From Aeromicrobium stalagmiti (lineage in GTDB: Bacteria > Actinomycetota > Actinomycetes > Propionibacteriales > Nocardioidaceae): a stretch of DNA of 64,000 nt. Positions within the stretch are counted from its first letter, which is position 1, and each line of letters begins with the position of its first letter. Position numbers and translations under genes: made by a program. A model generated the notes under the pieces. The model searched no databases. It saw only the letters and a list, made by a program, of their open reading frames with translations, and was not told the DNA's origin. This document shows, piece after piece, positions 51,039-60,511 of this stretch. The stretch lies in NCBI RefSeq assembly GCF_013283745.1, contig NZ_JABSTZ010000003.1:372001-436000 (forward strand), written 5' to 3'.

Positions 51039-52154
51039 TCAGGCCTGAGGACGGGGTGACCACGTCCGCGCGACGCGCGCGGCGAGATCGGCCAGGTGCT
51101 CGTAGGGCCGGCTCATCGAGGCTTCGAGGCCGACCAGGTCGCTCACCGCATAGGCGGACTCGACGCCCATCGCCCGCATCTCCCGCGACCCGACGAGCAC
51201 CTGGCCGGCGAGCACGATGCAGGGCCGCGCCGCCTGGCCCGCGACCGACGCCACGCCGTAGACGACCTTGCCGGCCCGCGACGAGAAGTCATACGTGCCC
51301 TCCCCCGTGACGACGAGGTCGTGGGCGGCGGCCTGCCGGGTGAGGCCGACCGTCTCGGCGACCAGGTCGATGCCGGACACGACCTGACCACCCAGCAGCA
51401 TCAGCGCGAACCCGAGCCCACCGGCGGCACCGGCGCCCTTGGCGTCGGCGGTGCGACGCTCGGCCGGGGTCGCGCCGCAGGCCGCGACGACGAACCGGTC
51501 GAGGATGCCGTCGACCAGCAGGACCTGCTCCTCGGTGAGCCCCTTCTGCGGGCCGAACGTCTTGGTGGCGCCGAACATGCCGAGCAGCGCGAGGTCGACG
51601 TCGGACGCGATCACGATCTCGACGCCCGCGACGCGTGAGCGGGCAGCGGAGACGTCGACCGTCGTGACCGGCGCGAGCCCCGCGGGCCCGGCGTCGAGCG
51701 GGACGTCGGCGGTCGCGCCGAGGGCACCCAGCAGCCCCGCTCCCCCGTCGTTGGTGGCGCTGCCACCGAGGCCGATGACGACGCGGCGGGCACCGGCGTC
51801 GATCGCCGCGCCGACCGCCTGGCCCACGCCGAAGGTCGACGCGTGCATCGGGTCGAGCGGGTCGAGCAGATGCAGGCCGCATGCCTGGGCGCTCTCGACA
51901 TAGGCCGTGCCGTCGGCGTGCAGCACCGTGACCGGCGCCTCGACCCCGACTGGTCCCCTGACGGTCACGATCGCCAGATCTCCGGCCAGCGCGGCGTGCA
52001 GGACGTCGACGAGCCCGGGACCGCCGTCCGACATGGCCGCCTGGGTCAGCACGTCGTCGGGGGCGTGGCGGTGCCATCCCTCGATGACGGCACGTGCCGC
52101 CTCGGGCGCCGACAGCGTGCCGCCGAACGCGTCCGGCGCCACGAGCACCCTCAT
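51039..52154 (-). CDS. glxK: Glycerate kinase
   Basis: The 371-residue protein is a GK-I (GarK/GlxK) type glycerate kinase that makes phosphoglycerate. It starts MRVLVAPDAFGGTLSAPEAA, has SDGGPGLVDVLHAALAG, IGLGGSATNDGGAGLLGALG, the GATKTFGPQKGLT region and GKVVYGVASVAGQ with DLVVTGEGTYDFSSR. All these are characteristic of the family. It follows the aminotransferase by 4 bp and probably shares its transcript. Whether 2-PG or 3-PG is produced cannot be told. Confidence 0.92.
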   Translation of the reverse strand: MRVLVAPDAFGGTLSAPEAARAVIEGWHRHAPDDVLTQAAMSDGGPGLVDVLHAALAGDLAIVTVRGPVGVEAPVTVLHADGTAYVESAQACGLHLLDPLDPMHASTFGVGQAVGAAIDAGARRVVIGLGGSATNDGGAGLLGALGATADVPLDAGPAGLAPVTTVDVSAARSRVAGVEIVIASDVDLALLGMFGATKTFGPQKGLTEEQVLLVDGILDRFVVAACGATPAERRTADAKGAGAAGGLGFALMLLGGQVVSGIDLVAETVGLTRQAAAHDLVVTGEGTYDFSSRAGKVVYGVASVAGQAARPCIVLAGQVLVGSREMRAMGVESAYAVSDLVGLEASMSRPYEHLADLAARVARTWSPRPQA

Positions 52155-52158
52155 GGTC

Positions 52159-53427
52159 TTAGGCGAGCGCCTGCTCGGCGGCGGCGATCAGCACGCTCGT
52201 GGCGAGCACGTCGATCGCGACGCTGAGCTCCTCGGGCGACGGGTAGGACGGCGCGATGCGGATGTTGCGGTCGCGGGGGTCGTCGCCGTAGGGGAACGCA
52301 GCGCCGGCCGGCGTCATCGCGACGCCCGCCTCGCGGGTCAGCTCGATGACCCGCGACGCGGTGCCGTCGAGCACGTCGAGGCTCACGAAGTAGCCGCCCC
52401 GGGGCTCGGTCCACGACGCGACGCCGTAGGAGCCGAGCCGGTCGCGCAGGATCTGCACGACGGCGTCGAACTTCGGGGCGAGGATGGCGCGGTGCTGGTC
52501 CATCAGCGCGTGGACGCCCTCGGTGCTCTGCAGGTAGCGGGCGTGACGCAGCTGGTTGACCTTGTCGGGGCCGATCGTGCGCTTGCCGAGGTGACGGAGG
52601 TACCACTCGATGTTGTCGGCCGAGCTGCCCAGGAAGCACACGCCGGACCCGGCGAACGTGATCTTGGACGTCGAGGCGAAGATCACCGCGCGGTCGGGGT
52701 GACCCGACGCGACGCACAGGCCGAGGATGTCGGCGGTCTTGGTCTGCTCGGCCGTGAGGTGGTGCACCGCGTAGGCGTTGTCCCAGAAGATCCGGAAGTC
52801 GGGGGCGGCGGTCTCGAGGGCCGCGAGCTCGGCGGCGACTGCCTCGCTGACGACCGAGCCGGTCGGGTTGCCGTAGGTCGGCACGAGCCACATGCCCTTG
52901 ACGGTCGGGTCCTTGACGGCCTCGCGGACCGCGTCGACGTCGGGGCCGTCCTCGTTGAGCGGCACCGGGATCATCTCGATGCCGTACTCCTCCAGCAGGA
53001 CGAAGTGCCGGTCGTAGCCGGGCACCGGGCACACGAACTTGACGGACTCCTCGACGCCCCACGGCTGATCAGAGCCGGGAACGCCGTGGAACAGGGCGAA
53101 GACGAGGTTGTCGTGCATCATCGCCAGGCTCGCATTGTCGCCCGCGACGACCTGGTCGACGGGCACCTGCATGATCGGTGCGAAGATCTCGCGCAGCTCG
53201 GGCAGGCCGTTGAGCCCGCCGTAGTTGCGGGTGTCGGTGCCGTGGGAGTCCTTGAAGTCGTCACCCGGCAGCGTCAGCAGCGCGTTGGAGAGATCGAGCT
53301 GCTCCGGCGACGGCTTGCCGCGGGTGAGGTCGAGCTTGAGGCCGCTGTTCTGCAGCGTGCGGTAGGCCGCGGTCTGCTCGTCGAGGAGGGCCTGGATCTG
53401 GTCTCGGGAAAGTGCGTCGAAGCTCAC
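52159..53427 (-). CDS. Class I aminotransferase, subgroup Ic (aspartate aminotransferase-like)
   Basis: The 422-residue PLP enzyme has LDLTRGKPSPEQLDLSNALL at the N-terminus, PTYGNPTGSVVSEAVAAE, IFWDNAYAVHHL (PLP-ring Asp) and the Schiff-base lysine in ASTSKITFAGSGV. Proteins with these blocks form a subgroup (Ic) that includes the main aspartate aminotransferase of Corynebacterium glutamicum. The substrate is inferred from that resemblance. The GTG at 53427 follows TAGGTT by 6 nt, consistent with leaderless transcription. Confidence 0.9.
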   Translation of the reverse strand: MSFDALSRDQIQALLDEQTAAYRTLQNSGLKLDLTRGKPSPEQLDLSNALLTLPGDDFKDSHGTDTRNYGGLNGLPELREIFAPIMQVPVDQVVAGDNASLAMMHDNLVFALFHGVPGSDQPWGVEESVKFVCPVPGYDRHFVLLEEYGIEMIPVPLNEDGPDVDAVREAVKDPTVKGMWLVPTYGNPTGSVVSEAVAAELAALETAAPDFRIFWDNAYAVHHLTAEQTKTADILGLCVASGHPDRAVIFASTSKITFAGSGVCFLGSSADNIEWYLRHLGKRTIGPDKVNQLRHARYLQSTEGVHALMDQHRAILAPKFDAVVQILRDRLGSYGVASWTEPRGGYFVSLDVLDGTASRVIELTREAGVAMTPAGAAFPYGDDPRDRNIRIAPSYPSPEELSVAIDVLATSVLIAAAEQALA

Positions 53428-53463
53428 CCCACCAACCTATCGTCCTCGTCGAGCCGCGTCCGG

Positions 53464-54033
53464 TCAGGCCAGTCCCGGTGCTCCCCAGATCGCGAGCCAC
53501 TTGGTGAGGTCGGGCTCGACCGGGACGTCGTCGGCGATGACCCCGCGTGCCTGCAGCTCCACGGCGTTGTCGCGGCGGTCGCTCCCGTCAGGCGCGAACG
53601 GGTAGAACGTGCCCTGCTTGTAGAGGTAGACGAGACCGAACGGGCGGCCTGCAGGTGTCGCGAACACCACGGTCGAGCACAGCAGTGCGGAGCCGAACCC
53701 GGCGTCGACGAGGGAGGAGTTGACCGCGTGCAGGTCGGTCACGAGCCCCGACACGTCGGCGTCGGTGCGGGTCACGGTGAGCCAGTGGAACCCGAAACGG
53801 TCCTCGCTGCGCGTGACGGTCGACCCGGGGCTCGAGGTGATGAGCTTCTCGGCCTCGGCCATGACCACGTCGTCAGCCGTGCCCTCGACGTCGCGGAAGC
53901 ACACCGAGCCCGCACCGCTGACCGTGAACCCTTCGGTCTGCAGGGAGATCGAGGCCTGCGGCACGGCGAACAGCACGTCCAGGTCGGCCGGGGGTGGCTT
54001 GCTGCGTCCGAGGATCGAGTCGAAGATGCCCAC
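53464..54033 (-). CDS. pspAB: PspA-associated protein PspAB
   Basis: The 189-residue soluble protein begins MGIFDSILGRSKPPPADLD and includes SISLQTEGFTVSGAGSVCF and VDAGFGSALLCSTVVFATP. This is the layout of PspAB, found in actinobacteria in one operon with a HtpX protease and a PspA-like protein. Its biochemistry is unknown. It lies 9 bp downstream of htpX on the same strand. It might act in membrane-stress sensing together with PspA. Confidence 0.8.
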   Translation of the reverse strand: MGIFDSILGRSKPPPADLDVLFAVPQASISLQTEGFTVSGAGSVCFRDVEGTADDVVMAEAEKLITSSPGSTVTRSEDRFGFHWLTVTRTDADVSGLVTDLHAVNSSLVDAGFGSALLCSTVVFATPAGRPFGLVYLYKQGTFYPFAPDGSDRRDNAVELQARGVIADDVPVEPDLTKWLAIWGAPGLA

Positions 54034-54042
54034 CCGGCGAGG

Positions 54043-54951
54043 CTACCCCTGCTCGGACAGCTCGGCGCTGACCCTGGCGAGCTGGTCGAGCCGCTGCTGC
54101 AGCGGCGGGTGCGTCGAGAACAGCGCGCCGATCGCCTCGCGGTTGATCGCCGGGGCGAAGAAGAACGCGCTCATCGCCTGGCTCTCACGCAGGTCGCGGT
54201 TGGGGATGCTCGCCATCTCGCCCGAGATCTTGACCAGCGCCGACGACAGCTTGGACGGGCGGCCGGTCATGTAGGCGCCGCTGCGGTCGGCACTCAGCTC
54301 GCGGTAGCGCGACAGCGAGCGCGTCAGGACGAAGCTCACGGCGTAGACGAGCAGGCTGACGAGGAACACGACGATGAAGGCGGGCCCGCCGTTGTTGTTG
54401 TCGCGGCCGCGACCGCCGCTGAACATTCCGCCGAAGTACATCCCGTAGCGGGTGATGAACCCGGCGAGCAGGCCGATCGACGAGGCGACCGTCATGACCG
54501 TGACGTCGCGGTTGGCGACGTGCGACAGCTCGTGCGCCAGGACGCCCTCGAGCTCGTCGGCGTCGAGGCGCTGCATGATGCCGGTCGTGACGCACACCGC
54601 GGAGTGGCTCGGCGTCCGACCCGTGGCGAAGGCGTTGGGCATGTCGGTCACCGCGACCGCGACCCGGGGCTTGGGCATGTCGGCGAGCGCGCAGAGCCGG
54701 TCGATCATGGCGTGCAGCTCGGGCGCCTGGTGCGGCTCGACCACCTGCGCCTTCATCGACTTCAGGGCCAGCGAGTCCGAGAAGTACCACTGGCCCCAGG
54801 CCAGTCCGAGGACGATGACGAAGCCGAGCGCCCCGACCGGCGTCTGGTAGAGGATCGCGGCGAAGGCGAGGTAGAGCACGCCGAGCCCGAGGCTGACGCC
54901 ACCCATGCGGAGCGTCAGCCCGCGATCACTCCTGAATCTGCTGCGGGCCAC
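54043..54951 (-). CDS. htpX: Membrane zinc metalloprotease HtpX
   Basis: The 302-residue M48 protease has two N-terminal membrane segments, a soluble catalytic part with VLAHELSHVANRDV (HExxH at 140-144), two further membrane segments, and the SRYRELSADRSGAYMTG motif with the third zinc ligand Glu. It degrades misfolded membrane proteins. The GTG start at 54951 lies inside pspA (26-bp overlap), so it is translationally coupled to the stress protein upstream. Confidence 0.93.
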   Translation of the reverse strand: MARSRFRSDRGLTLRMGGVSLGLGVLYLAFAAILYQTPVGALGFVIVLGLAWGQWYFSDSLALKSMKAQVVEPHQAPELHAMIDRLCALADMPKPRVAVAVTDMPNAFATGRTPSHSAVCVTTGIMQRLDADELEGVLAHELSHVANRDVTVMTVASSIGLLAGFITRYGMYFGGMFSGGRGRDNNNGGPAFIVVFLVSLLVYAVSFVLTRSLSRYRELSADRSGAYMTGRPSKLSSALVKISGEMASIPNRDLRESQAMSAFFFAPAINREAIGALFSTHPPLQQRLDQLARVSAELSEQG

Positions 54952-55645
54952 GATCGTCCTTCCGGTGGGTGATCTCGTCGAGCTGGCGGTCGACCTCGGC
55001 CCCGTCGAGGGCGGCGTCGAACTGGCGACGCAGCGCGTCGTCGGCGGACTCCCCCGGCTTGCTGACGATGCCCTCGGCGACGAGCTCGTCGACGGCGTCC
55101 GACCTGGCCTCCAGCTCGCGGGTGCGACGCTCGGCCGCCTCCATCGCCTGGCCGACGTCGCTGACGGTCGACCCGATGCCGCTGGTGGCGCTGTTGATCT
55201 CGGCGCGGGCCGCAGCAGCGGTGTGGCGGGCGGCGAGGGTGTCCTTGCGGACGCGGAAGCCCTCGACCTCCTGCTCGACCTTCATGGCGGCGAGCTCGAG
55301 CTTGTCCTCCTCGGCCTTGAGGTCGGCGCTGCGCTGCTGCAGGTCGACGGCGGTCTTCTCGAGCGTCACCTTGCGGGTCAGCAGGGCACGAGCCTCGTCG
55401 TCGTTGCCGCCGGCGACGGCCTGCGCGGCCTGGTCGTCGAGCTGGGCAGTCTGCTGACGGATCGACGCGAGCTGCAGCTCGACCCGCTTGCGGCTCGTCG
55501 CCACGTCGGCCACGCCGCGGCGGACCTGACGCAGCAACGCCGTCTGGGTGCGGTAGGTCTCGTCGAGCCGGTCCTTCAGCGCACCGACGTCATCGCCGGC
55601 GCGCTGCGACCGGAAGATCTGCGCGATGCGCGTCCAGATGCTCAT
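54926..55645 (-). CDS. pspA: PspA/IM30-like protein
   Basis: The 239-residue protein begins MSIWTRIAQIFRSQRAGDD, an amphipathic N-terminus, followed by a long helical coiled coil (about 20-165, rich in Gln/Ala/Lys/Glu) as in PspA/Vipp1 proteins that shield damaged membranes. The last part is a shorter charged region ending PQQIQE. Operon with htpX and pspAB follows the actinobacterial PspA-associated arrangement. It is divergent from the DUF3043 gene. Confidence 0.88.
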   Translation of the reverse strand: MSIWTRIAQIFRSQRAGDDVGALKDRLDETYRTQTALLRQVRRGVADVATSRKRVELQLASIRQQTAQLDDQAAQAVAGGNDDEARALLTRKVTLEKTAVDLQQRSADLKAEEDKLELAAMKVEQEVEGFRVRKDTLAARHTAAAARAEINSATSGIGSTVSDVGQAMEAAERRTRELEARSDAVDELVAEGIVSKPGESADDALRRQFDAALDGAEVDRQLDEITHRKDDRGPQQIQE

Positions 55646-55743
55646 GCCGCCCCACGATTCGTCGTCCGGTGCCGACTGACTGTCACCACCGCCATGGCTT
55701 CCAGCGTACGGGGGCCCGCCAGCAGCCGGGTAGGGTTGCGCCC

Positions 55744-56301
55744 GTGGCAGACGAGACAGAGACCGGCAAGGGCCGTGCGACCCCCAGTCGCAAAGAGGCC
55801 GAGGCCGCCCGCAAGAAGCAGATGAAGACGCCGATGACCCGCAAGGAGCAGCGCAAGCGGGACATGGCGGTGCGGGAGGAGCTGCGGGTCAAGCAGCGCG
55901 AGGCGCTCAAGAACGGTGACGAGCGCTATCTGCCTGCCCGCGAGCAGGGCCCGGTCCGGCGCTTCTGCCGCGACTACGTCGACCGTCGCTACAACTTCGC
56001 GGAGTACCTGCTCCCGTTCCTGATCGTGCTGCTCATCCTGTTCGCGGTCGCCGGCAGCATCAGCGACTCCGCCACGACGATCCTGACCGCAGCGGTCTAC
56101 CCGTTCGTCATCTTCGGCACGATCCTCGACGAGATCGTCCTGGTGCGCGGGCTCAAGAAGCAGCTCCGGGCCCGGTTCGGCGACGACGCCGTCAAGGGCT
56201 CGATCGTCTACTCGGTGCTCCGCAGCACGCAGCTGCGCCGCTTCCGCCTGCCCAAGGTGCAGGTCAAGCGCGGCGAGACGCTCGGCACCAACTACCGCTG
56301 A
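55744..56301 (+). CDS. DUF3043 family membrane protein
   Basis: The 185-residue protein has a basic, highly charged N-terminus (PSRKEAEAARKKQMKTPMTR), the DUF3043 core around PAREQGPVRRFCRDYVDRRY and two membrane helices (YLLPFLIVLLILFAVAGSIS and TAAVYPFVIFGTILDEIVLV), then a short charged tail. The family is restricted to actinobacteria and is of unknown function. The GTG start at 55744 is preceded by TAGGGT 7 nt upstream, giving a leaderless mRNA. Confidence 0.88.
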   Translation: MADETETGKGRATPSRKEAEAARKKQMKTPMTRKEQRKRDMAVREELRVKQREALKNGDERYLPAREQGPVRRFCRDYVDRRYNFAEYLLPFLIVLLILFAVAGSISDSATTILTAAVYPFVIFGTILDEIVLVRGLKKQLRARFGDDAVKGSIVYSVLRSTQLRRFRLPKVQVKRGETLGTNYR

Positions 56302-56313
56302 GGCAGCCGCCGG

Positions 56314-56339
56314 ACGCCGAGGTCAGTTGATCTCGGCGT
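56314..56339. terminator. Bidirectional hairpin between convergent DUF3043 gene and gcvT operon
   Basis: ACGCCGAG (56314-56321) pairs perfectly with CTCGGCGT (56332-56339) across a 10-nt loop, spanning the end of the small gene at 56323. A shared terminator is plausible, although no U-tract follows on either strand. Confidence 0.4.
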
Positions 56340-56529
56340 GCAGCGACATCGGGCCGTAGATCTCGGTCTCGCCGTCGAACAGACGCACCTGGTCGATGCC
56401 CTGCTCAAGCAGGTCGCCGAAGGCCTCGCCGACCCACGACTCGGCGTCGCTGCGGCTCTCGAACGCCTCGGAGCGACCGATCACGTCGCCGAGGGAGCTC
56501 TCGAACGTCCAGGTCCACGTCATGGTCAT
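56323..56529 (-). CDS. Small conserved protein coupled to gcvT
   Basis: This 68-residue protein, [20 protein letters not shown], then [20 protein letters not shown] and [20 protein letters not shown], looks like a compact alpha/beta domain with conserved-looking Trp and aromatic positions. Its ATG at 56529 overlaps the gcvT stop by 4 bp (ATGA), so it is co-translated with gcvT. I do not recognise a named family. ATG 56523 is an alternative start. Confidence 0.75.
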   Translation of the reverse strand: MTMTWTWTFESSLGDVIGRSEAFESRSDAESWVGEAFGDLLEQGIDQVRLFDGETEIYGPMSLHAEIN

Positions 56530-57626
56530 GACTCCTTCGTCGAGGGTTGGACGAACGGCGGCCGGGTGACCGTGAACGCCTCGGAGCGGCCGCGCACGTC
56601 GACGACCACCGTGGCGCCATCCTCGACTGCCTGATCGACGAGTGCAAGCGCGATGCCCTGACGCAGCGTCGGGGAGAACGTGCCCGAGGTGACCTCGCCG
56701 AGGTCGGCGCCGTCGGCGTCGACCACCGCCATGCCGGGCCGCGGGATGCCGCGCCCCTGGGCCAGCAGGCCCCGCAGGGTGCGGACGGTCTTCTCGGCCC
56801 GCTGCCTCTCCAGGACGTCCTTGCCCCAGAAGGCCGGCTTCTTCCAGCCGACGGCCCAGCCGGCCCGCGCCATGACCGGGCTGATCTCGGCGGACAGCTC
56901 GTGCCCGTGCAGCGGGTATCCCATCTCGGTGCGCAGCGTGTCGCGCGCCCCGAGGCCACAGGCCCGGATGCCGTAGGCCTCGCCCGCGGCCATCACGGCG
57001 TCCCAGACCTCGGTCGCGGACGCCTGCGGCACGACGAGCTCGTAGCCGCGCTCCCCCGTGTAGCCCGTGCGGCAGACGGTGATCTCCTGGCCGGCGATCG
57101 TGGCGTCGGCGAACGACATGTACTCGTGGTCGACCGGCAGGTCGAGCGCCTGCAGCACCTCGTCGCTGGACGGGCCCTGGATCGCAAGGATCGCGTAGTC
57201 GCGGTGCAGGTCGGTGACCTCGATGCCGGCCGGCGCGGCGGCCTGGAGCCGGGCGACGACCCCCGCGGTGTTGGCAGCGTTGGGGATGAGGAAGACCTCG
57301 AAGTCGCTGCGCAGGTAGGCGATGAGGTCGTCGACCGTGCCACCGTCCTCGTCGCAGCACAGCGTGTACTGCGCCTTGCCCGGCTCGATCCGGGCCAGGT
57401 CGTTGGTGAAGCAGGCGTTGACGAACTCGGCAGCGCCCGTGCCACGCACCAGTGCCTTGCCCAGGTGGCTGACGTCGAACAGGCCGACGCCCTCGCGCAC
57501 CGCCTTGTGCTCGGCGAGCACACCTCCGCCGGCGTACTCCAGCGGCATGTCCCAGCCGCCGAACTCTGCGAGCTTGGCGCCGAGCGCCACGTGACGGTCG
57601 TGGAGGGGGGAATGCAGCAGATCCAT
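56526..57626 (-). CDS. gcvT: Glycine cleavage system aminomethyltransferase GcvT
   Basis: GcvT (T-protein) transfers the aminomethyl group from lipoyl-H protein to THF. The 366-residue protein begins [20 protein letters not shown], has [14 protein letters not shown] (the conserved N-terminal block), [14 protein letters not shown] and [20 protein letters not shown], and [13 protein letters not shown]. No glycine riboswitch precedes it: TAGGTT lies only 7 nt before the ATG. It is divergent from pepA over a 58-bp gap. The other gcv genes are not here. Confidence 0.95.
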   Translation of the reverse strand: MDLLHSPLHDRHVALGAKLAEFGGWDMPLEYAGGGVLAEHKAVREGVGLFDVSHLGKALVRGTGAAEFVNACFTNDLARIEPGKAQYTLCCDEDGGTVDDLIAYLRSDFEVFLIPNAANTAGVVARLQAAAPAGIEVTDLHRDYAILAIQGPSSDEVLQALDLPVDHEYMSFADATIAGQEITVCRTGYTGERGYELVVPQASATEVWDAVMAAGEAYGIRACGLGARDTLRTEMGYPLHGHELSAEISPVMARAGWAVGWKKPAFWGKDVLERQRAEKTVRTLRGLLAQGRGIPRPGMAVVDADGADLGEVTSGTFSPTLRQGIALALVDQAVEDGATVVVDVRGRSEAFTVTRPPFVQPSTKES

Positions 57627-57633
57627 GGTGATC

Positions 57634-57677
57634 AACCTAGAGGGTGGTCGCCTCGTCGCGAGCGGCAACCATAGAGT
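57634..57677. promoter_or_regulatory. Divergent leaderless -10 hexamers for gcvT and pepA
   Basis: On the minus strand TAGGTT (complement of 57634-57639) lies 7 nt before the gcvT ATG. On the plus strand TAGAGT (57672-57677) lies 7 nt before the pepA ATG at 57685. Both spacings fit transcription from, or very near, the start codon. Confidence 0.6.
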
Positions 57678-57684
57678 GGCTGAC

Positions 57685-59130
57685 ATGCCCACCGTCACTC
57701 TCAGCACATCGAAGCCGACCACTGCCCGCGCCGACGTCCTGATCCTCGGGATCCGGGGCGACGAGGACAAGGCTGAGCTCGCCGCCACCCTGGACCTGAT
57801 GGGGTTCACCGGGGAGAAGGGCCAGACCGTGAGATTCCCCTCCGGCGGCCTCGCCAAGGCACCGGTCGTCGTCGCCGTGGCCCTCCCTGAGGAGCCGACG
57901 GCCGAGGACCTGCGTCGCGCCGCGGCCAAGGGCCTGCGCGCAGCGACCAACGCCACGAGCGTCGCGGTGGCGCTCCACCCGGCCGGTGTCGACGAGGTCG
58001 AGGCCATCGCGGAGGGCCTCGAGCTGGGCAGCTACCGCTACGAGGCCTACAAGTCGACCAAGAAGGGTGCGGCGAAGAAGCCCGAGATCACCAGCGCCGT
58101 GATCCTCACGCCGTTCGCGCGTCAGACGACCGCGACCAAGGCCGTCGAGCGGGCCGCCACCGTCGCGGCCGCCGTCAACGTGGCCCGCGACTGGGTCAAC
58201 ACCCCGCCCGGCGACAAGCGTCCCGCCGACCTGGTCGAGGCCTTCTCCCAGCACGCCGGGAACGACGTCAAGATCTCGGTGTGGGACGAGAAGCGTCTCG
58301 CCAAGGAGAGCTGCGGCGGCATCCTCGGGGTCGGGCAGGGCTCCGACAGCCCGCCGCGGCTGATGACCCTGACCTACGAGCCCGCCAAGCCCGTCTCGCA
58401 CCTCGCCCTCGTCGGCAAGGGCATCACCTTCGACTCCGGAGGCCTCTCGATCAAGCCGGGCGCCTCGATGCAGACGATGAAGCTCGACATGGCCGGCGCC
58501 GCCGCGGTCGTCGCGGCCACGGTCGCGATCGCGCGCCTGGGCCTGCCGATCAAGGTCACCGCCTACGCGTGCATCGCCGAGAACATGCCGAGCGGCCGCG
58601 CGACCCGCCCCGGCGACGTCCTGACGATGCGCAGCGGCTCCACCGTCGAGGTGCACAACACCGACGCGGAGGGGCGGCTCGTGCTCGCCGACGGCCTCGC
58701 GCTGGCCGCCGAGTCCAAGCCCGACCACATCGTCGACGTCGCGACCCTGACCGGTGCCTGCGTCGTCGCCCTCGGCCAGCACACCAGCGGCGTCCTCGGC
58801 AACGACGACGGTTTCGGCGAGCGCGTCCTCGCAGCGGCCAAGACCGCCGGCGAGTCCATGTGGCCCCTGCCGATCGCCGAGGAGATGAAGGGGCTGGTGA
58901 CGTCCTCCTCCATCGCCGACCTGCGTCAGCACAACCCCAAGCCGTACGGCGGCACGCTGTTCGCCGCGGCGTTCCTCCGCGAGTTCGTGGGCGACGTCCC
59001 GTGGGCGCACCTCGACATCGCCGGACCGTCGTTCAACGAGGGCGGCGCCTTCGACTACACCCCCGTCGGCGGCACGGGCACCGGCGTGCGCACCCTGGTC
59101 AAGCTCGCCACGGAGCTGTCCGGGTCGTGA
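57685..59130 (+). CDS. pepA: Leucyl aminopeptidase PepA (M17)
   Basis: The 481-residue M17 peptidase cleaves N-terminal amino acids using two zinc ions. The metal and active-site motifs are present: [16 protein letters not shown] (Lys and Asp ligands), [29 protein letters not shown] (the NTDAEGR signature) and [13 protein letters not shown]. Its stop overlaps the GTG of the next gene by 4 bp, so the two are coupled. ATG 57685 has a leaderless-type -10. Confidence 0.96.
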   Translation: MPTVTLSTSKPTTARADVLILGIRGDEDKAELAATLDLMGFTGEKGQTVRFPSGGLAKAPVVVAVALPEEPTAEDLRRAAAKGLRAATNATSVAVALHPAGVDEVEAIAEGLELGSYRYEAYKSTKKGAAKKPEITSAVILTPFARQTTATKAVERAATVAAAVNVARDWVNTPPGDKRPADLVEAFSQHAGNDVKISVWDEKRLAKESCGGILGVGQGSDSPPRLMTLTYEPAKPVSHLALVGKGITFDSGGLSIKPGASMQTMKLDMAGAAAVVAATVAIARLGLPIKVTAYACIAENMPSGRATRPGDVLTMRSGSTVEVHNTDAEGRLVLADGLALAAESKPDHIVDVATLTGACVVALGQHTSGVLGNDDGFGERVLAAAKTAGESMWPLPIAEEMKGLVTSSSIADLRQHNPKPYGGTLFAAAFLREFVGDVPWAHLDIAGPSFNEGGAFDYTPVGGTGTGVRTLVKLATELSGS

Positions 59131-60482
59131 CCTCGCTCGACCCGACGACCACGGCTGCGCTCGACCGGCGACTCGCGGTCGAGCAGTCGACGCAGCGACT
59201 GCCCTCGGTCGTCGCCGCCGTCGTCCGGGCCGGGGAGCTGGTGTGGGCCGGCGCCGTGGGCGCGGTCGACGGCCGGCCGGACGGCGCGCCGGCGACCCCC
59301 GACACGCAGTACCGCATCGGATCGATCTCCAAGACGTTCGTCGCGGTCGAGGTCATGCGGCTGCGCGACGAGGGACTCCTGTCGATCGCCGACACGATCG
59401 GCGCCCACCTGCCCGAGGTGCCGTTCGGTCACGTGACGATCGCACAGCTGCTGACCCACACCTCCGGCCTGCAGGCCGAGACCGACGGTGACTGGTGGGA
59501 GCGCACCGCCGGCGGCTCGTGGGCCGACCTGCTCTCCACCGTCCCCGGGCTGCGGTTCACACCGGGCACCGCGTTCCACTACTCCAACGTCGGCTACGGC
59601 GTGCTGGGCGAGCTCGTGGCCCGGCTGCGCGGGCGTCCGTGGCAGGACGCGGTGCGCGACGGCATCCTGACGCCGCTCGGGATGCATCGCACGACGACCC
59701 GCCCCGTCGCCCCGTCGGCGCCCGGCCTCGCGGTGCACCCGCTCGCCGACCTGCTGCACGCCGAGCCCGAGCACGACGCCGTGTCGATGGCACCGGCCGG
59801 TCAGCTCTGGTCGACGGCCGCCGACCTCTCCACGTGGGCTGCCTTCCTCGGCGGCCGCACGCAGGGCGTCCTGGCGGACGAGACGCTGGCCGAGATGCTG
59901 CGACCCGTCGCGGTCAACGACCTGGCCGGGGCGGCCTGGGGCGGCGCCCACGGGCTCGGCTGGCAGATGTGGAACGTCGACGGCCGCCGGTACGCCGGCC
60001 ACGGCGGGTCCATGCCCGGCTTCCTCGCCGGCCTGCGCGTCGACGTCGAGTCCGGCGACGGCATCGTCCTGATGACCAACGCGACCAGCGGCCTGGGCAC
60101 CGCGACGACCGACCTGCTCGACCTGCTGCGCGAGCGGGAGCCCGTCTCGCCCGCACCGTGGCACGCCGACGCCTCGCAGGCGCCGGCGCTCGACCTGGTC
60201 GGGCCGTGGTTCTGGGGCACCTACGCGTTCACTCTGTCGCTCGACGGTGACGGCGGCTTCCGCCTCGGCGAGCCCGGTCAGGGCCGGGGGGCCAGGTTCC
60301 GTCGCGACGACCAGGGCTGGGTGGGCCTCGACGGCTACTACCGCGGTGAGCCCCTCAGGGTCGAGCGCGACGCTGCCGGCCGTCCGGCCCGCCTGGTCCT
60401 CGCCAGCTTCGTGTTCACCCGGACCCCGTACGACCCGACGGTCGAGGTGCCCGGCGGCATCGACGAGCATGGCTGGCACTGA
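59127..60482 (+). CDS. Serine beta-lactamase-like hydrolase (class C/DD-peptidase family)
   Basis: The 451-residue cytoplasmic-looking protein has the SxxK motif in RIGSISKTFVAV near residue 70, YSN in FHYSNVGYGVLG, and an HGG motif in YAGHGGSMPG in the KTG position. This set fits the large family of serine hydrolases related to class C beta-lactamases and esterases, most of which act on small substrates. No signal peptide is visible. A C-terminal beta-rich part follows the catalytic domain. It is translationally coupled to pepA; the link to peptide turnover is only suggestive. Confidence 0.88.
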   Translation: MTSLDPTTTAALDRRLAVEQSTQRLPSVVAAVVRAGELVWAGAVGAVDGRPDGAPATPDTQYRIGSISKTFVAVEVMRLRDEGLLSIADTIGAHLPEVPFGHVTIAQLLTHTSGLQAETDGDWWERTAGGSWADLLSTVPGLRFTPGTAFHYSNVGYGVLGELVARLRGRPWQDAVRDGILTPLGMHRTTTRPVAPSAPGLAVHPLADLLHAEPEHDAVSMAPAGQLWSTAADLSTWAAFLGGRTQGVLADETLAEMLRPVAVNDLAGAAWGGAHGLGWQMWNVDGRRYAGHGGSMPGFLAGLRVDVESGDGIVLMTNATSGLGTATTDLLDLLREREPVSPAPWHADASQAPALDLVGPWFWGTYAFTLSLDGDGGFRLGEPGQGRGARFRRDDQGWVGLDGYYRGEPLRVERDAAGRPARLVLASFVFTRTPYDPTVEVPGGIDEHGWH

Positions 60483-60511
60483 CGCCGAGCCGGGCGGGCC
60501 ACAGACCTGGG

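Noticed and set aside
57627..57684. Glycine riboswitch before gcvT
   Set aside because: The gap to pepA is only 58 bp and a -10 hexamer sits 7 nt before the gcvT ATG, leaving no room for an aptamer.
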